64,000 nucleotides of DNA from the NCBI RefSeq assembly GCF_030272615.1, contig NC_081408.1:304517450-304581449 (forward strand), written 5' to 3'. The first letter of the stretch is position 1. Each line of letters starts with the position of its first letter. The DNA is from Cryptomeria japonica. Taxonomy: Eukaryota > Streptophyta > Pinopsida > Cupressales > Cupressaceae. Positions 1 through 9,500 of this stretch are shown piece after piece. A program made the translations under genes and the position numbers. Under the pieces are notes generated by a model. It saw only the letters and a list, made by a program, of their open reading frames with translations. It was not told the DNA's origin and made no database searches.

Positions 1-2226
1 CTTGAGGAGTAAGGACCATTCTTTCATCTTGCTCATCATTTTAAACATCATGGGCCTCTTCATGCACCTCTTCTCCCATAACTTGTACATGAATTTACAT
101 TGGTTGTACCTATATCATTGGCTCTCTTGTAGCTTCCAGTTGATTCTCTGGTTGGGTATTAGAAAACTCTTCCTGTGGCTCTTTTTATTTTTTTCAATTT
201 TCCTCCTCTTTGCTACGGATGCAATGGGTTCATCATCTTTATTAGAATCTATCTCAATGTTATGGATGATAAACCATTCTCAAGTTGGCACAGGAGGAGG
301 TGTAACCTATTTTGTTGAAGAAGTAGGAGGAGGTTGTGTTTCAGTAGCTTCATCTTGATATCCACCTTCTCCTAAAGTAATACCTATGGTAGGAATAATG
401 GGGTGACAAAAGCCATTGGGATTGCTTATAACCCTGTAGTGATCCCATGCTCCGCAATAGTTTTCAAGAATTGGGACTCTTTCTAGGTCAGTGGAAATAT
501 TTTTCCTTGAATTAGACCTTGTTCTTCTTACATATTCTTTGTGGACTTTGGTATGAGGGTTATCAACAACTTTCCCCTTTTTCTTCTCCTTGGTGGCACT
601 TGGTCGTATCCTCAAGCTTAGCCATTGTCTCGTCCTTTCCAAATTTTTTGTTGTAACAATTTCAATAGCCAAATCCTCTTAGTTGGACAATCTGATAGGA
701 GTAAGAGGTCTTTGATCAATTCCCTTCACCTTGAATGTAGGATCAAGGAGCTCACCATTGTCCCTTAACTCCTTAGGGATATTTGTTTCAATCTCAAAAT
801 TCCCGATTTACGGCACTGACAACCTATAATATCCCTTCTCCCTTAGCTCAAATTTGTCTTGCAAGTTAGCCCAAAAATCCTCTAAAGTTGTCTTGTGACC
901 CTTGTAAGAAATAGGCATAATTTGTTTTAGCTTACCATATGGGTCATATAGGTCCCTTGAGCAATTAAATAATTTTAAGCTCAAATCTTGGAGCTCTTGT
1001 TCTACTGCCTTGGCTTCCTACATATTAGGACATGTATAATGTTCTAGAGATATTGGTAGAGTAATGCCCATCTTATGCTTCAAGGTCAACAATGCCTATA
1101 GGCCCATCAATTGCCTAACATATTCCAAAATGATTACTCTGTTTCTGCAAAATCTTGGTAAAAGAAAAATATTTCCCGTGAATCCACTAACCCATAGGTA
1201 TGTTGATCATTGGTTTTGTAAGAACCAACATCCCCATTCCTTAATCATTTGCATCACTTTTGGGGTTAGTCTATATCATATATCTCCCATCAGTTTTATT
1301 ATTACAACATAAATAAATGCATCATTTAATCTTGTGAAATGTAACTTAGCTTGAGAGATAAGTAGTTGAGCGTAATATTCCCACTTTCTTTTCTATCCAG
1401 GTTCTTCTCCTAGTCTTCCTTCAGTCTTCAACCTTGGAAACTTACCAACATGAGAGACCACTCATATAACATAAGAAGTCATGAAGAACTTCTTCATTTG
1501 AAGGACCGTGATCATCAAACTATGGATGTTGTTTGAAATAATCTACAGCCAATCAAAGTATTCTTTGCCTATCAAAACTATGGTCATGTAATAGAATATC
1601 CATGTATGAAAATGTCTGCAATCTGGCTTTCCAAAGTCTCTTCTCACCATGATGATGAGGTCTCTTTGAGGCTCCTAGAAATTGGCTCTCAAAATATCTG
1701 TAGCATTTAGACCGATTTTCCTTGGCTCTTCTAGCCATGCTTCATTAATGTGTCATTTGGAATTAGAAGCATTCTTCACAAATATAGAGGTAGACTTCTC
1801 TTCAATTGTCACTAGAACCTCTTCCCTTACTGGTATCCCAAAATTCATCCCTATCATGTTAGGGGACAAGTCTACAATTATATTCCCGTCTGCATCAACA
1901 CACTGCCTTGTGTCGGGCTAGTAGTATTTAGCAATAGTCATTATAAGTTCATGTGACTGCATGGATTGAGGAAAGATAGTTTCCTCTACAAATCCTAATC
2001 TCTTGATCCTTTTTTATTGGGCTTCTAGTGTATGAGGTGCAAGTATCAATTGGCTTTTGATTTCTTCAATCTCTATATGGTTGATCGTAGTATCGGTCAC
2101 CCACTGAACTTCATCTTCCAACTTTGAGACAAGAGTCTACCCTTGATATTGATACTTCATTATTATTGGCTTCTTGTCAAGCTTAGTTTCTTCCTTTGTC
2201 CTCTTCTTGCTTGCAGATGGGTCCAT
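1..2226 (-). pseudogene. decayed long ORF of unknown function, runs off the left edge
   Basis: Reading the minus strand from an ATG at 2226, one frame can be followed without a shift to base 1 (742 codons), broken only by scattered stops. The start is MDPSASKKRTKEETK, a basic and possibly nuclear-targeting N-terminus. Later landmarks are GMNFGIPVREEV (about 1830), KYYxPDTRQCVD (about 1910) and a proline/acidic/basic tail with DDEPIASVAKRRK (about 210). Most stops sit where CAG, CAA or TGG would fit (for example TAG after YQYQG and after ILRANF). I recognise no RT, integrase, transposase or zinc-finger motif. The length and repeat-rich setting suggest a transposon-encoded accessory or antisense ORF, but that is inference. 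The register conservation makes a chance frame very unlikely. Confidence 0.55.
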
Positions 2227-2289
2227 CAATCGACTTTATCCTTCAAGAAAAGATCAATAATTAGCTATTACATATTATCAAATCATTAC

Positions 2290-3560
2290 ATAATTCAAAA
2301 ATTCAGAGTTCTTGGGTTTCGAGGCGTAAAACTCTTAAAAAAAGATAATTTTGGGGTTTCAGGATCCCAAGTTGAGGAAAGGGAAAAATGACTAATTTCA
2401 AAACACCTAAGTTTCGGGGTTCTGAGGTAGGTAAAACTCTCCAAAAATCAGTTTCAGAACTCTGGGGTTCTGAGGTAGGGTAAGAGAGTCTCAAAGCAAA
2501 CTTTGAGATTCTGAGGTCTTGAAATAGGTAAACCTATTCTTATAGGAGCACTCTAGAACTCTGGGGTTTCGAAGTTCTAGGTTGGGTAAAACAATTTTTC
2601 ACAACATGCCACGGTTTTGGGATTCTAGGGTTCCAAGATCCTGAGATGGTTAAAATTCTATAGAAAGAGCACTTCGGAACTCCAAGTTTTTGGGGTGCTG
2701 AATGGGGTAGAACTTAGGCATTTCGGAATTTTGGGGTTCTGAAATCCTGAAATGCCGAAACTTGGGGTTTCGTAAAAATAAGATTAGATCGGCCAATTTA
2801 TTTAAAATCATGTTAAATTTAATCTAACCTAACCTAAAAGACATGAAAAGACAAGAAAACAAAAAGGATGAACCAACCTGGAAAGGTGGCAATGTAGAAA
2901 ACATGAACAATGGAGGAGGCGGAACGTGCGAAGGGAGAGCTCAAATTTCACAATGGAGGAGTGTACAAATGAATGAAAATCACCCATCCAGCCCTATTTA
3001 TACCCCTCCATTTGGTATCCATACAACCTCACTAAACACGACCTCAGGATTCCGGGGTTCCAAGATCTTGAGACAAAACAAAGGGAAGCTTGGAACTCTG
3101 GGGTCTTGGGGTTTCAAGACAAAACAAAGGGAATCTTGGAACTCTGTGGTTTTGGGGTTCAAGGCCCACACAAAAGACGCTTCAGGATTTCAAGGTTCCA
3201 GAGTTCCGAGGTGAATGACAAGATGAGTCCGGGAGTTTGGGGTTCCGAAATCTTGAAACTCAAACAAAGACATGACAAAACACAAAGAAATAGGGATTCT
3301 GGATTTGCGAGGCTTCCACAGAAAATAAAAGAAGACTTTGGAACTCTGGGGTTCTGGGGTTCCAAGGTCTGGAAAAGACCACGCAAACAAAACTAGACTT
3401 TAGAATTTCGGGGTTCCGGGGTTCTGAGGTCTGGACAAAAACACAAAGGCACAAAGACCACTTTGGAACTCCAAGGTTCTGAGGTTTCGAAGAAGAGACA
3501 AAACAAACAAAAGGGGCACCTCAAAAATTTGGGGTTATGGGGTTTCAAGGTGTCCAAAAC
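2290..3560. repeat. degenerate GGGGTTC-rich repeat tract
   Basis: A loose unit of roughly 50-60 bases recurs many times. Each copy contains a version of 'ggaactctggggttctgaggt' cut down or mutated, followed by an A-rich stretch such as ggtaaaactctt. Clear copies lie near 2303, 2352, 2411, 2462, 2562, 2680, 2730, 3045, 3090, 3130, 3230, 3345, 3405 and 3470. Bases 2790-3030 between the two denser blocks are more ordinary. The short ORFs here are by-products of the repeat. I see no coding signal. Confidence 0.6.
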
Positions 3561-3644
3561 AAAAACAAAACAAAGGCAAAAAGAAAGAAAACAAAAGACA
3601 GGGAAGAAAGCAGGAACACACATTTATATGCCAAAGGAAATGAT

Positions 3645-4512
3645 GGGGGTAGATATGCAAGGAATATCACCTCCTTCTGGGCAACAAAGGCATATATCTC
3701 CTCAAATTCAATACCTTCAACCTATGTATATCCTTTACAAACCAACCTTGCTTTATTTCTCACAACCTTTCCATCTTCATCCAGTTTGTTCCAAAATACC
3801 CATTTTGTCCTAATCACTTTCTTATCTTCTAGTCTATGAACTAATTCCCATGTCTGATTCTTCTCAATCCAAACCATTTCTTCTCTCATTACCTTTATCC
3901 AATTCTGGTCATTGCATGGTTCTTCTACTATTTTTGGTTGAATTTTTTTATAGTAAGCATAACAAAACTTGTTCTTGAGCTGCTTTTCTTCTAGTGATAA
4001 TTCATTTATTTTTTATCTCCAATGATTTGATCCACTGAATGATTCTTTATTTTCTTCTTCTCTGGTTTTCTCTTCCCTTTTTTTGTTAGCTGATTCATCA
4101 GATTCATATCCAACCAATTTATCAAACTCTTTAGTAATGTCTTCATCAACCTTCACATTTGCACTCTCAACAATCTTTGTTTTTCCTTTTGTTGTAACAC
4201 TAGTATGCCTTGCTCCTTGTAGAATATCATAGGAATATGCCTTCATCCGCTTTCCAATATTATCTTCATCTCTTTGGATATAGTGCTTGCTTCCAAATAC
4301 TTTGAAATATTTCACTATTGGAGTTCTACCATGCCATAGTTCATACGATGTCTTTCCATGTCTTTTTCAGTATAGAATTTTGTTAAGAGTGTAGATTGCT
4401 ATGTAAATTGCTTCTCTCCAATAAACTTCCAAGAGTTATGCTCCTTTGATCATTGTTCTAGCTGCCTCTTGTATGGTTTGATTCATCCTTTACACTACAC
4501 CATTCTGTTGAG
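3645..4512 (-). pseudogene. Ty1/copia pol fragment (integrase C-terminus to RT N-terminus)
   Basis: Read on the minus strand, the piece begins inside integrase at the PQQNG motif (about 4500-4512). It continues through the integrase-RT linker (YFKVFGSKHYIQRDEDN, 4260-4315) into the start of the reverse transcriptase ([39 protein letters not shown], 3700-3930). It ends near 3645 at the point where EGIEFEEIYAFVA should lead into the RT palm. The right end is cut exactly where the gypsy LTR starts (4515), so the gypsy element appears to have landed in this copia copy. Several stops and frame changes make it non-functional. The rest of this copia element is not in the window. Confidence 0.8.
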
Positions 4513-4710
4513 GTTGTAATACCCTAAAAATGGTCATCTAAACCATTAGCCCCTAATCTCGACAACATCATCAAGGTCCTAACCAAAGGCAATTAAATAA
4601 ATCTTGAGCACACAATTAATTTCTAAAATCACTAATATCACATGGCAAATTAATCAACCAATATTAATTAAATATTTATTTAATTAGTTAAATCCTTAGT
4701 TCTAAGAGAT

Positions 4711-5448
4711 TTCCACAATCCATCATCTCTTCCTGTTGACATTGCGGAAGAAGTTAGGCAATATTGTGCACTTGCACTTAGACACGCTAAGCCACCTAAA
4801 AGCAGCATCCCCAAATCTGAGCTTAAGGCCTTTAACAATCTCTTGAGCAACAATTACCCCATCATCACCAAAGAAGACAAAGGGAATTCCACAGTCATTA
4901 TGGATAGAGCGGACTACATTTCCAAAATGTTGGCCCTCCTCTCTGACATGGGTAGCTACAAAACACTTTCTCGCAACCTGTGCTCAAAATTTTTAAGAAA
5001 GGTCAAATCGGTAGGGTTTTCCTCCTCTTTTGATATTGAGACCAAGAAGCACTTGTTCCCTTCCAAGGAAATTACACCTCGCATCTATGGTGTTCCCAAA
5101 ATCCATAAGGATGGCATCCTGCTTAGACCCATAGTGGACACCATAGGCTCCCCTACCTACAAGTTGGCCTCATTCCTCGCCAAACTGATTTCTCCTCTAG
5201 TTGGGAAACTTGAGTCCTTCATCAAAGATTCTTCCCATTTCATTGATTTCATCAAGGACAAGAGGTTAGAGAGTGGGGATCTTTTAGTTAGCTTTGACAT
5301 GGTCTCTCTTTTCACCAAACTCCCCATTCCTGACTCAATTGAGATTGTCAGGAAAAAATCCAATGATGAAATTGCTTCTCTTGTTGAGCTTTGCCTCAGA
5401 TCCACTTTTTTCTCCTTCCAAGAGGTATATGGAACATTCTTTCTTGGC

Positions 5449-5451
<3 letters not shown>
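4711..5451 (+). pseudogene. Penelope-like reverse transcriptase, N-terminal half
   Basis: The frame is open from about 4711 with no ATG at its start (5' truncated), through IAEEVRQYCALALRHAKP (4741-4794), to 5451. PLE RT landmarks appear in order: ITKEDKGNSTVIMDRADY (RT1 region), PRIYGVPKIHKDG with LRPIVDTIGSPTYKLA (RT2), LVSFDMVSLFTKLPIPDS (motif A with the catalytic Asp) and LCLRSTFFSFQE just before motif B. There it runs into the CA microsatellite, which is read as a His-Thr repeat to a stop at 5544. The AMGSP block, YADD, thumb and endonuclease are missing, so it cannot be active. Hallmarks such as PKIHK plus LRPI distinguish it from LINE, gypsy and copia RTs. Confidence 0.85.

Positions 5452-5514
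<63 letters not shown>
5452..5514. repeat. (CA)n microsatellite
   Basis: About 31 uninterrupted AC dinucleotides sit directly at the truncated end of the PLE reverse transcriptase frame. It is strictly alternating purine-pyrimidine and so a candidate Z-DNA former. Confidence 0.98.
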
Positions 5515-5518
<4 letters not shown>

Positions 5519-6237
5519 TGTTGGTTTATTTGTTTATTTTTTAAATATTTATGCATACACACATGCACACACAGATATATTTTTATATATACTTGGTGGT
5601 TTGCTTCAAGAGTTCTGGTGTTTATTTTTCTATTTGTTTATTAACCGAGATCTTGTCTTTCCTTTGTTTGTGTATGTGGGAGTTTTCTTTCTATATATTT
5701 ATTTAACATTTTTGTTTTCTCGTTTATTTTAATATTTTTGTATACATATATATTTAAAATATATATTTGTATACTCACACACACACATTTATATAATATA
5801 TGTATATATACATATACATACATATACATACATATATGTATATATGTATACATATATGTCTGTATATGTATGTATATGTATACATATATGTATATATATG
5901 TATATATACATATATATGTATACATATACATACATATACATACATATACATACATATATGTATGTATATGTATGTATATGTATATATATATATGTATGTA
6001 TATACATATCTATATATATGCATATACATACATATAGATATGTATATACATATATGTATACATATATGTATACATATATATATATGTATATATATATGTA
6101 TACATATATGTATACATATATATATATACACATATCTATATGTATGTATATACATACATATGTATGTATATCTATATGTATGTATATAGATATGTATATA
6201 CATACATATAGATATACATACATATATATATACATAC

Positions 6238-6268
<31 letters not shown>

Positions 6269-6295
6269 TATATATACATATATATATATATATAC
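5515..6295. repeat. AT-rich segment grading into a long (TATACA/TATATG) simple repeat
   Basis: Bases 5515-5760 are AT-rich with short CA tracts. From about 5760 to 6295 the sequence is nearly strict pyrimidine-purine alternation built of TATA, TACA and TATG units, with many internal palindromes. All Tyr/Ile/Cys/His-rich ORFs on both strands here are simple-repeat artefacts. Confidence 0.9.
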
Positions 6296-6474
6296 TAGTA
6301 TTTATTTGGTTTTTATTTTTTCTCTTTCTTTATTCTCTCTCTCTTTTGTTTTTATTTTATTTCCTCTTTTGCCCTTCTGTTGAGGTTTGACCATCTTGGT
6401 TTCTTGTTCTTTGTGCACCCTTCTCCATCCTTCCTATTTATTCCAAGTCTGCAACTTTTCATCTTATTTGACTC
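6296..6474 (+). other. pyrimidine-rich 3' segment of the Penelope-like element
   Basis: T/C-rich untranslated-looking stretch between the simple repeat and the hammerhead. The short ORF across it and the ribozyme (6380-6571) has no coding character of its own. I see no other motif. Confidence 0.5.
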
Positions 6475-6527
6475 TTTTCATCCTGATGATGGATCACGTA
6501 GTGTGATCCGAAACGTTGATGCTAAAA
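6475..6527 (+). ncRNA. type I hammerhead ribozyme with minimal stem III
   Basis: The conserved core is present in order. CTGATGA lies at 6483-6489. A stem II hairpin follows (ggatcac 6491-6497, five-base loop gtagt, gtgatcc 6503-6509). Next come GAAAC (6510-6514) and then GTT (6515-6517), the expected NUH cleavage triplet. Stem I is formed by ttttcatc (6475-6482) pairing with gatg-ct-aaaa (6518-6527), leaving two bases bulged. AC/GT gives a two-base-pair stem III without a loop, which in PLE hammerheads is thought to work mainly as a dimer. One extra T (6490) lies between the core and stem II. Predicted cleavage is after 6517. Placement at the 3' end of a PLE fits the family. Confidence 0.85.
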
Positions 6528-7416
6528 TCTTTCACACAATTGAATCCAGAAATGCTCTCTTGATTAATTAAATCATTCCAAGTAAATCATTTCTAAACAA
6601 TTATCCTATTTATTTTATTGAATATCCTAGCATATTTGATTAAATAAATCAATTTGCCATTAAATCATCAAAAAAGGAATTAATTGACAAAAAAAGAATT
6701 AAAAATTGAGAAAAGAAATCAATTGGAGATAATCTGTAAAAGCAAATTAAAAATTGATAAATAATCTCAAAGAAAGAAATTAAAACAATTAAATATCAAA
6801 ATTGAATGAAATAGAGAATAAAGCAATTTTTTTTCATTTTATCTTAATTTTAGTTCAATTTCCTTTAAAACTGAGAAAAGCATCCAATCACATCAATTCA
6901 CCTGGATTGTGCTTCCTCTTGGAAAATCTTGACCGCTCATCATCATTTGATCTCAACATTTGGTTTCTTTCTAAATTTTCTATTTATTTAGGCTCTCATC
7001 TCTCATTCAAAAATCCTGGAGAACATATTGTTATTATGTTGTTTTTGCTCTAGGTTCATTGAGAATTTGCATTGAGATATTGCATATTAGTTATTTTATA
7101 TTGCTTAAATCATTTAGCTTAAATATTCATATATTGCTTAAATCATGTTAGATTAATCTTGCATATCTAGCTTAAATCTTGCATCCATCTAGCTTAAATC
7201 CATGCTCATATAGATTTAAAAATCCTTCATTTAGGTATTGTCTAGTCACTGGATAGCTTAGCAATCTAAACTTGCATCTAATAGAAGGCAATGGGTCACT
7301 TTGTAATGGTTTATTATTCATTGATTATTGATTTACTAACCATGTGTATAATGACTTAATTCAAGTGTTGTGTATTTTAGATACAGATACAGGTCCACTT
7401 TTCACGCACACATTTT

Positions 7417-7434
7417 TGGCACCCACCATGGGGC
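7417..7434 (+). other. primer-binding site of the Tat-like gypsy element
   Basis: TGGCACCCACCATGGGGC follows the LTR end after a short T run. The second copy at 25014 reads TGGCACCCACCGTGGGGC. A TGGCGCCCACC-type sequence at this place is characteristic of Ogre/Tat elements. Which tRNA it pairs with would have to be checked against tRNA 3' ends. Confidence 0.7.
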
Positions 7435-9500
7435 AGAAGACTACTTTTTCGGCCTCAAAAAAATTCTTTTATTCTACAGGTTTCGTCCATACAATCTATG
7501 TGAAATATCGTACGAGTAGTATTACTACATCGTACGACATTCTATCGAAGCCTCTGATTTGTCGTACGAATCAGAAAACGGTGTCGTACAAAATTCTATT
7601 TTGAATATCTAATTTTGTCTTCTGTCATTTTATGCTCAGTTCTAACTTGTACAATAAAAGCCTTTTGTCGTTTTACTCTGTGATAATTGTCGTACGATGC
7701 TGTATTCTATTGGGTTAAAGCAAATTTCACTTTTTCAGGTTTTTTGTCCAATTTTGATTATGCTAATGCTAACCTTGAATCGTAATCTATCTGCCTGACA
7801 TTTTCACAACCTAACCAGTTTCTTGCAGGATGCTTGTCAAAGAATTTATCGATCAAACATATGCTTGTCAAAGAATAAAAACAACATGACTACTGATTCA
7901 TTGTTTTTGCAGGTTTCCTAAAGAGAATCAACTAAACATCGTGTATTCTTTAAATTCATTTTTAGGCACCTAACTTGCTATTTGGTTAAAGAACAAATCT
8001 GTATTTTTTGTTTTAAGAAAATTTTGAGAGGTGGGAGAGTATGCTCTTGTTAGTATAGACAATCAGAAATCTAGACCCTTGAGGCATTTTATTTAAGTTT
8101 GAGATTTGCATATCTTTAGCGGCTCTTCCCTCCCGAGGAGCTAATAACTCTTAAAGCCATTACGGCCGGTGAGAGGGGAACAACCCAAGTGGGAATGGAT
8201 AAACACCAAGTACTCCAACCCACTATAAAATAAACATGATTTGATGAAAATCAAGTCAACGATAGTGTTTGGGAATAGCTCTCCTCTATACCTTCGGGTA
8301 TATTAAACCTTGGTTTTCAAGGCTGGGAGACCTCTTAATTGAGTTTATACCTCGATGCACTAAACAAACCCCTTACTAGTTCCAATTCAAATTAGAAGCT
8401 ACCTGATTCACCTTTGAAAGGTTGATAATCTTTTTGCAAGAGAGATAGTAATTCTCCCAATACACTTGTCATATCGTGCCCCCATTAGCATTTGGAGTCG
8501 GCTAATACGGTCTTGAGAATCCATTGCGTGAGACTCAGTGGCTGTATTTTGATTAGCTATTAGGTGTGTACCTAAGTTAGCAAGCAAAGGTTTTCTTCTC
8601 TAAGCCAACTTCCATAGGGTTTGCATGCTGTGATTGAAGTTATTATTCATATTGTGTGTTTTCTGCATTTTCATCCTTGAAACTGAAACTGAAATACTGA
8701 AACTGGAGAAAACAAATCAAACAATACCAAATAACTCAGTGATAAACTCTATCAGTGTCAAAAACTAGTCTTCGTCGGTCATTGAAAATCAGACCTATAT
8801 CAAAAATTGGTCCTACTTAGTCATAAAAAACTCAACATTTAATCTCTATCCAGACACAGTCGTATGAGTCTTCTATTTTATTGTTCTGCTGCATATCTTC
8901 TGTCGTACAAGATTCCATCAATCCTAATAGTCTATTGTTTGAGCCTGCATTCTGTGTCATACGAAACCTTATTGTCTGCCATCCAGGTCTGAGAACTATC
9001 GTTCTATCTTGAATCCTGTATCGTACGATAAACCCGTGCATTTATTAGTTTGTCATTTCAGACATACCCATCTGTTGTACGATATTAGGTAGCAACTCAT
9101 ACGAAACAGTACTATCATTTTCCTGAAGCTATTATACTGTTGTCCAGTCCTAGAAATCCTGTCATACGAATCTCTGATTTTGCTAGTCCAGAATAGTCAA
9201 ACTTGCCTAAAATAGTCTACAGTGAGCCTAAAACTAGTTTTCATCCTCCTGAACATAAACAACCTTGATAGTGTACCCCTGCCATTGCGTTGCATGATTT
9301 TGTCGATCATCTCTTAGCTAGTTCAAACAACATCTTATCAAACCTAAGTTAACTTAGATAACATCTTAGATAGGATAGATCATTCCTGAAACTAGACCAG
9401 ATCTTAGTTACTTCACTCAATCACTACGTTAAATGAATAACTAGCTACAATTGATCTTGACTTCTGCAACACATCTAGCTCTCGATCCTGTCGGTTGTAA
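7435..9500 (+). other. long untranslated leader of the gypsy element with repeated TCGTACGA-like motifs
   Basis: No coding frame of note. Copies of TCGTACGA or close variants lie near 7508, 7529, 7562, 7583, 7689, 8862, 8901, 8957, 9019, 9074, 9098 and 9161. A middle part (8040-8650) is less AT-rich and holds short hairpin-like pieces such as ccttcgggtatatta (8297). Leaders of about 2 kb are usual for Ogre-like elements. Confidence 0.6.

Larger units (their letters stand above)
4695..6560 (+). mobile_element. Penelope-like retroelement (Dryad-type), 5'-truncated, with terminal hammerhead ribozyme
   Basis: The element splits the gypsy LTR. The left target copy taattagttaaatc (4681-4694) matches the right copy tgattaattaaatc (6561-6574) with two mismatches, and the second LTR has one uninterrupted copy. 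In order it holds the N-terminal half of a PLE reverse transcriptase, a (CA)n tract, a long alternating TA/CA/TG tract, a pyrimidine-rich segment (6296-6475) and a hammerhead ribozyme 34 bases from the 3' end. The RT catalytic YADD region and any GIY-YIG endonuclease are absent. PLEs frequently carry hammerhead ribozymes at their ends, which supports the pairing of these parts. Because it interrupts only one LTR, it inserted after the gypsy element did. Confidence 0.82.
4515..7412 (+). repeat. 5' LTR of the Tat-like gypsy element, split by a Penelope-like element
   Basis: The two parts, 4515-4694 and 6575-7412, align end to end with the uninterrupted LTR at 24002-25009 (about 1.02 against 1.01 kb). 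Only scattered substitutions and small indels separate them, for example catcatcaagg against cgtcaccaagg near the start. The LTR opens with TGTAATACCCTAAAAATGG. The 3' part ends about five bases before the TGGCACCCACC primer-binding-like sequence. A promoter and polyadenylation site should lie inside, but I cannot place them. Confidence 0.85.

Noticed and set aside
2843-3813. Plus- and minus-strand ORFs with repeated GFQGSK or EPRNPE words
   Set aside because: They are generated by the degenerate GGGGTTC repeat.
5641-6383. Several overlapping Tyr/Ile/Cys/His-rich ORFs on both strands
   Set aside because: They are translations of the alternating TA/CA/TG simple repeat, without real coding content.
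6380-6571. 63-residue ORF ending in HPDDGSRSVIRNVDAKIF
   Set aside because: The conserved-looking end is the translated hammerhead ribozyme, not a protein.
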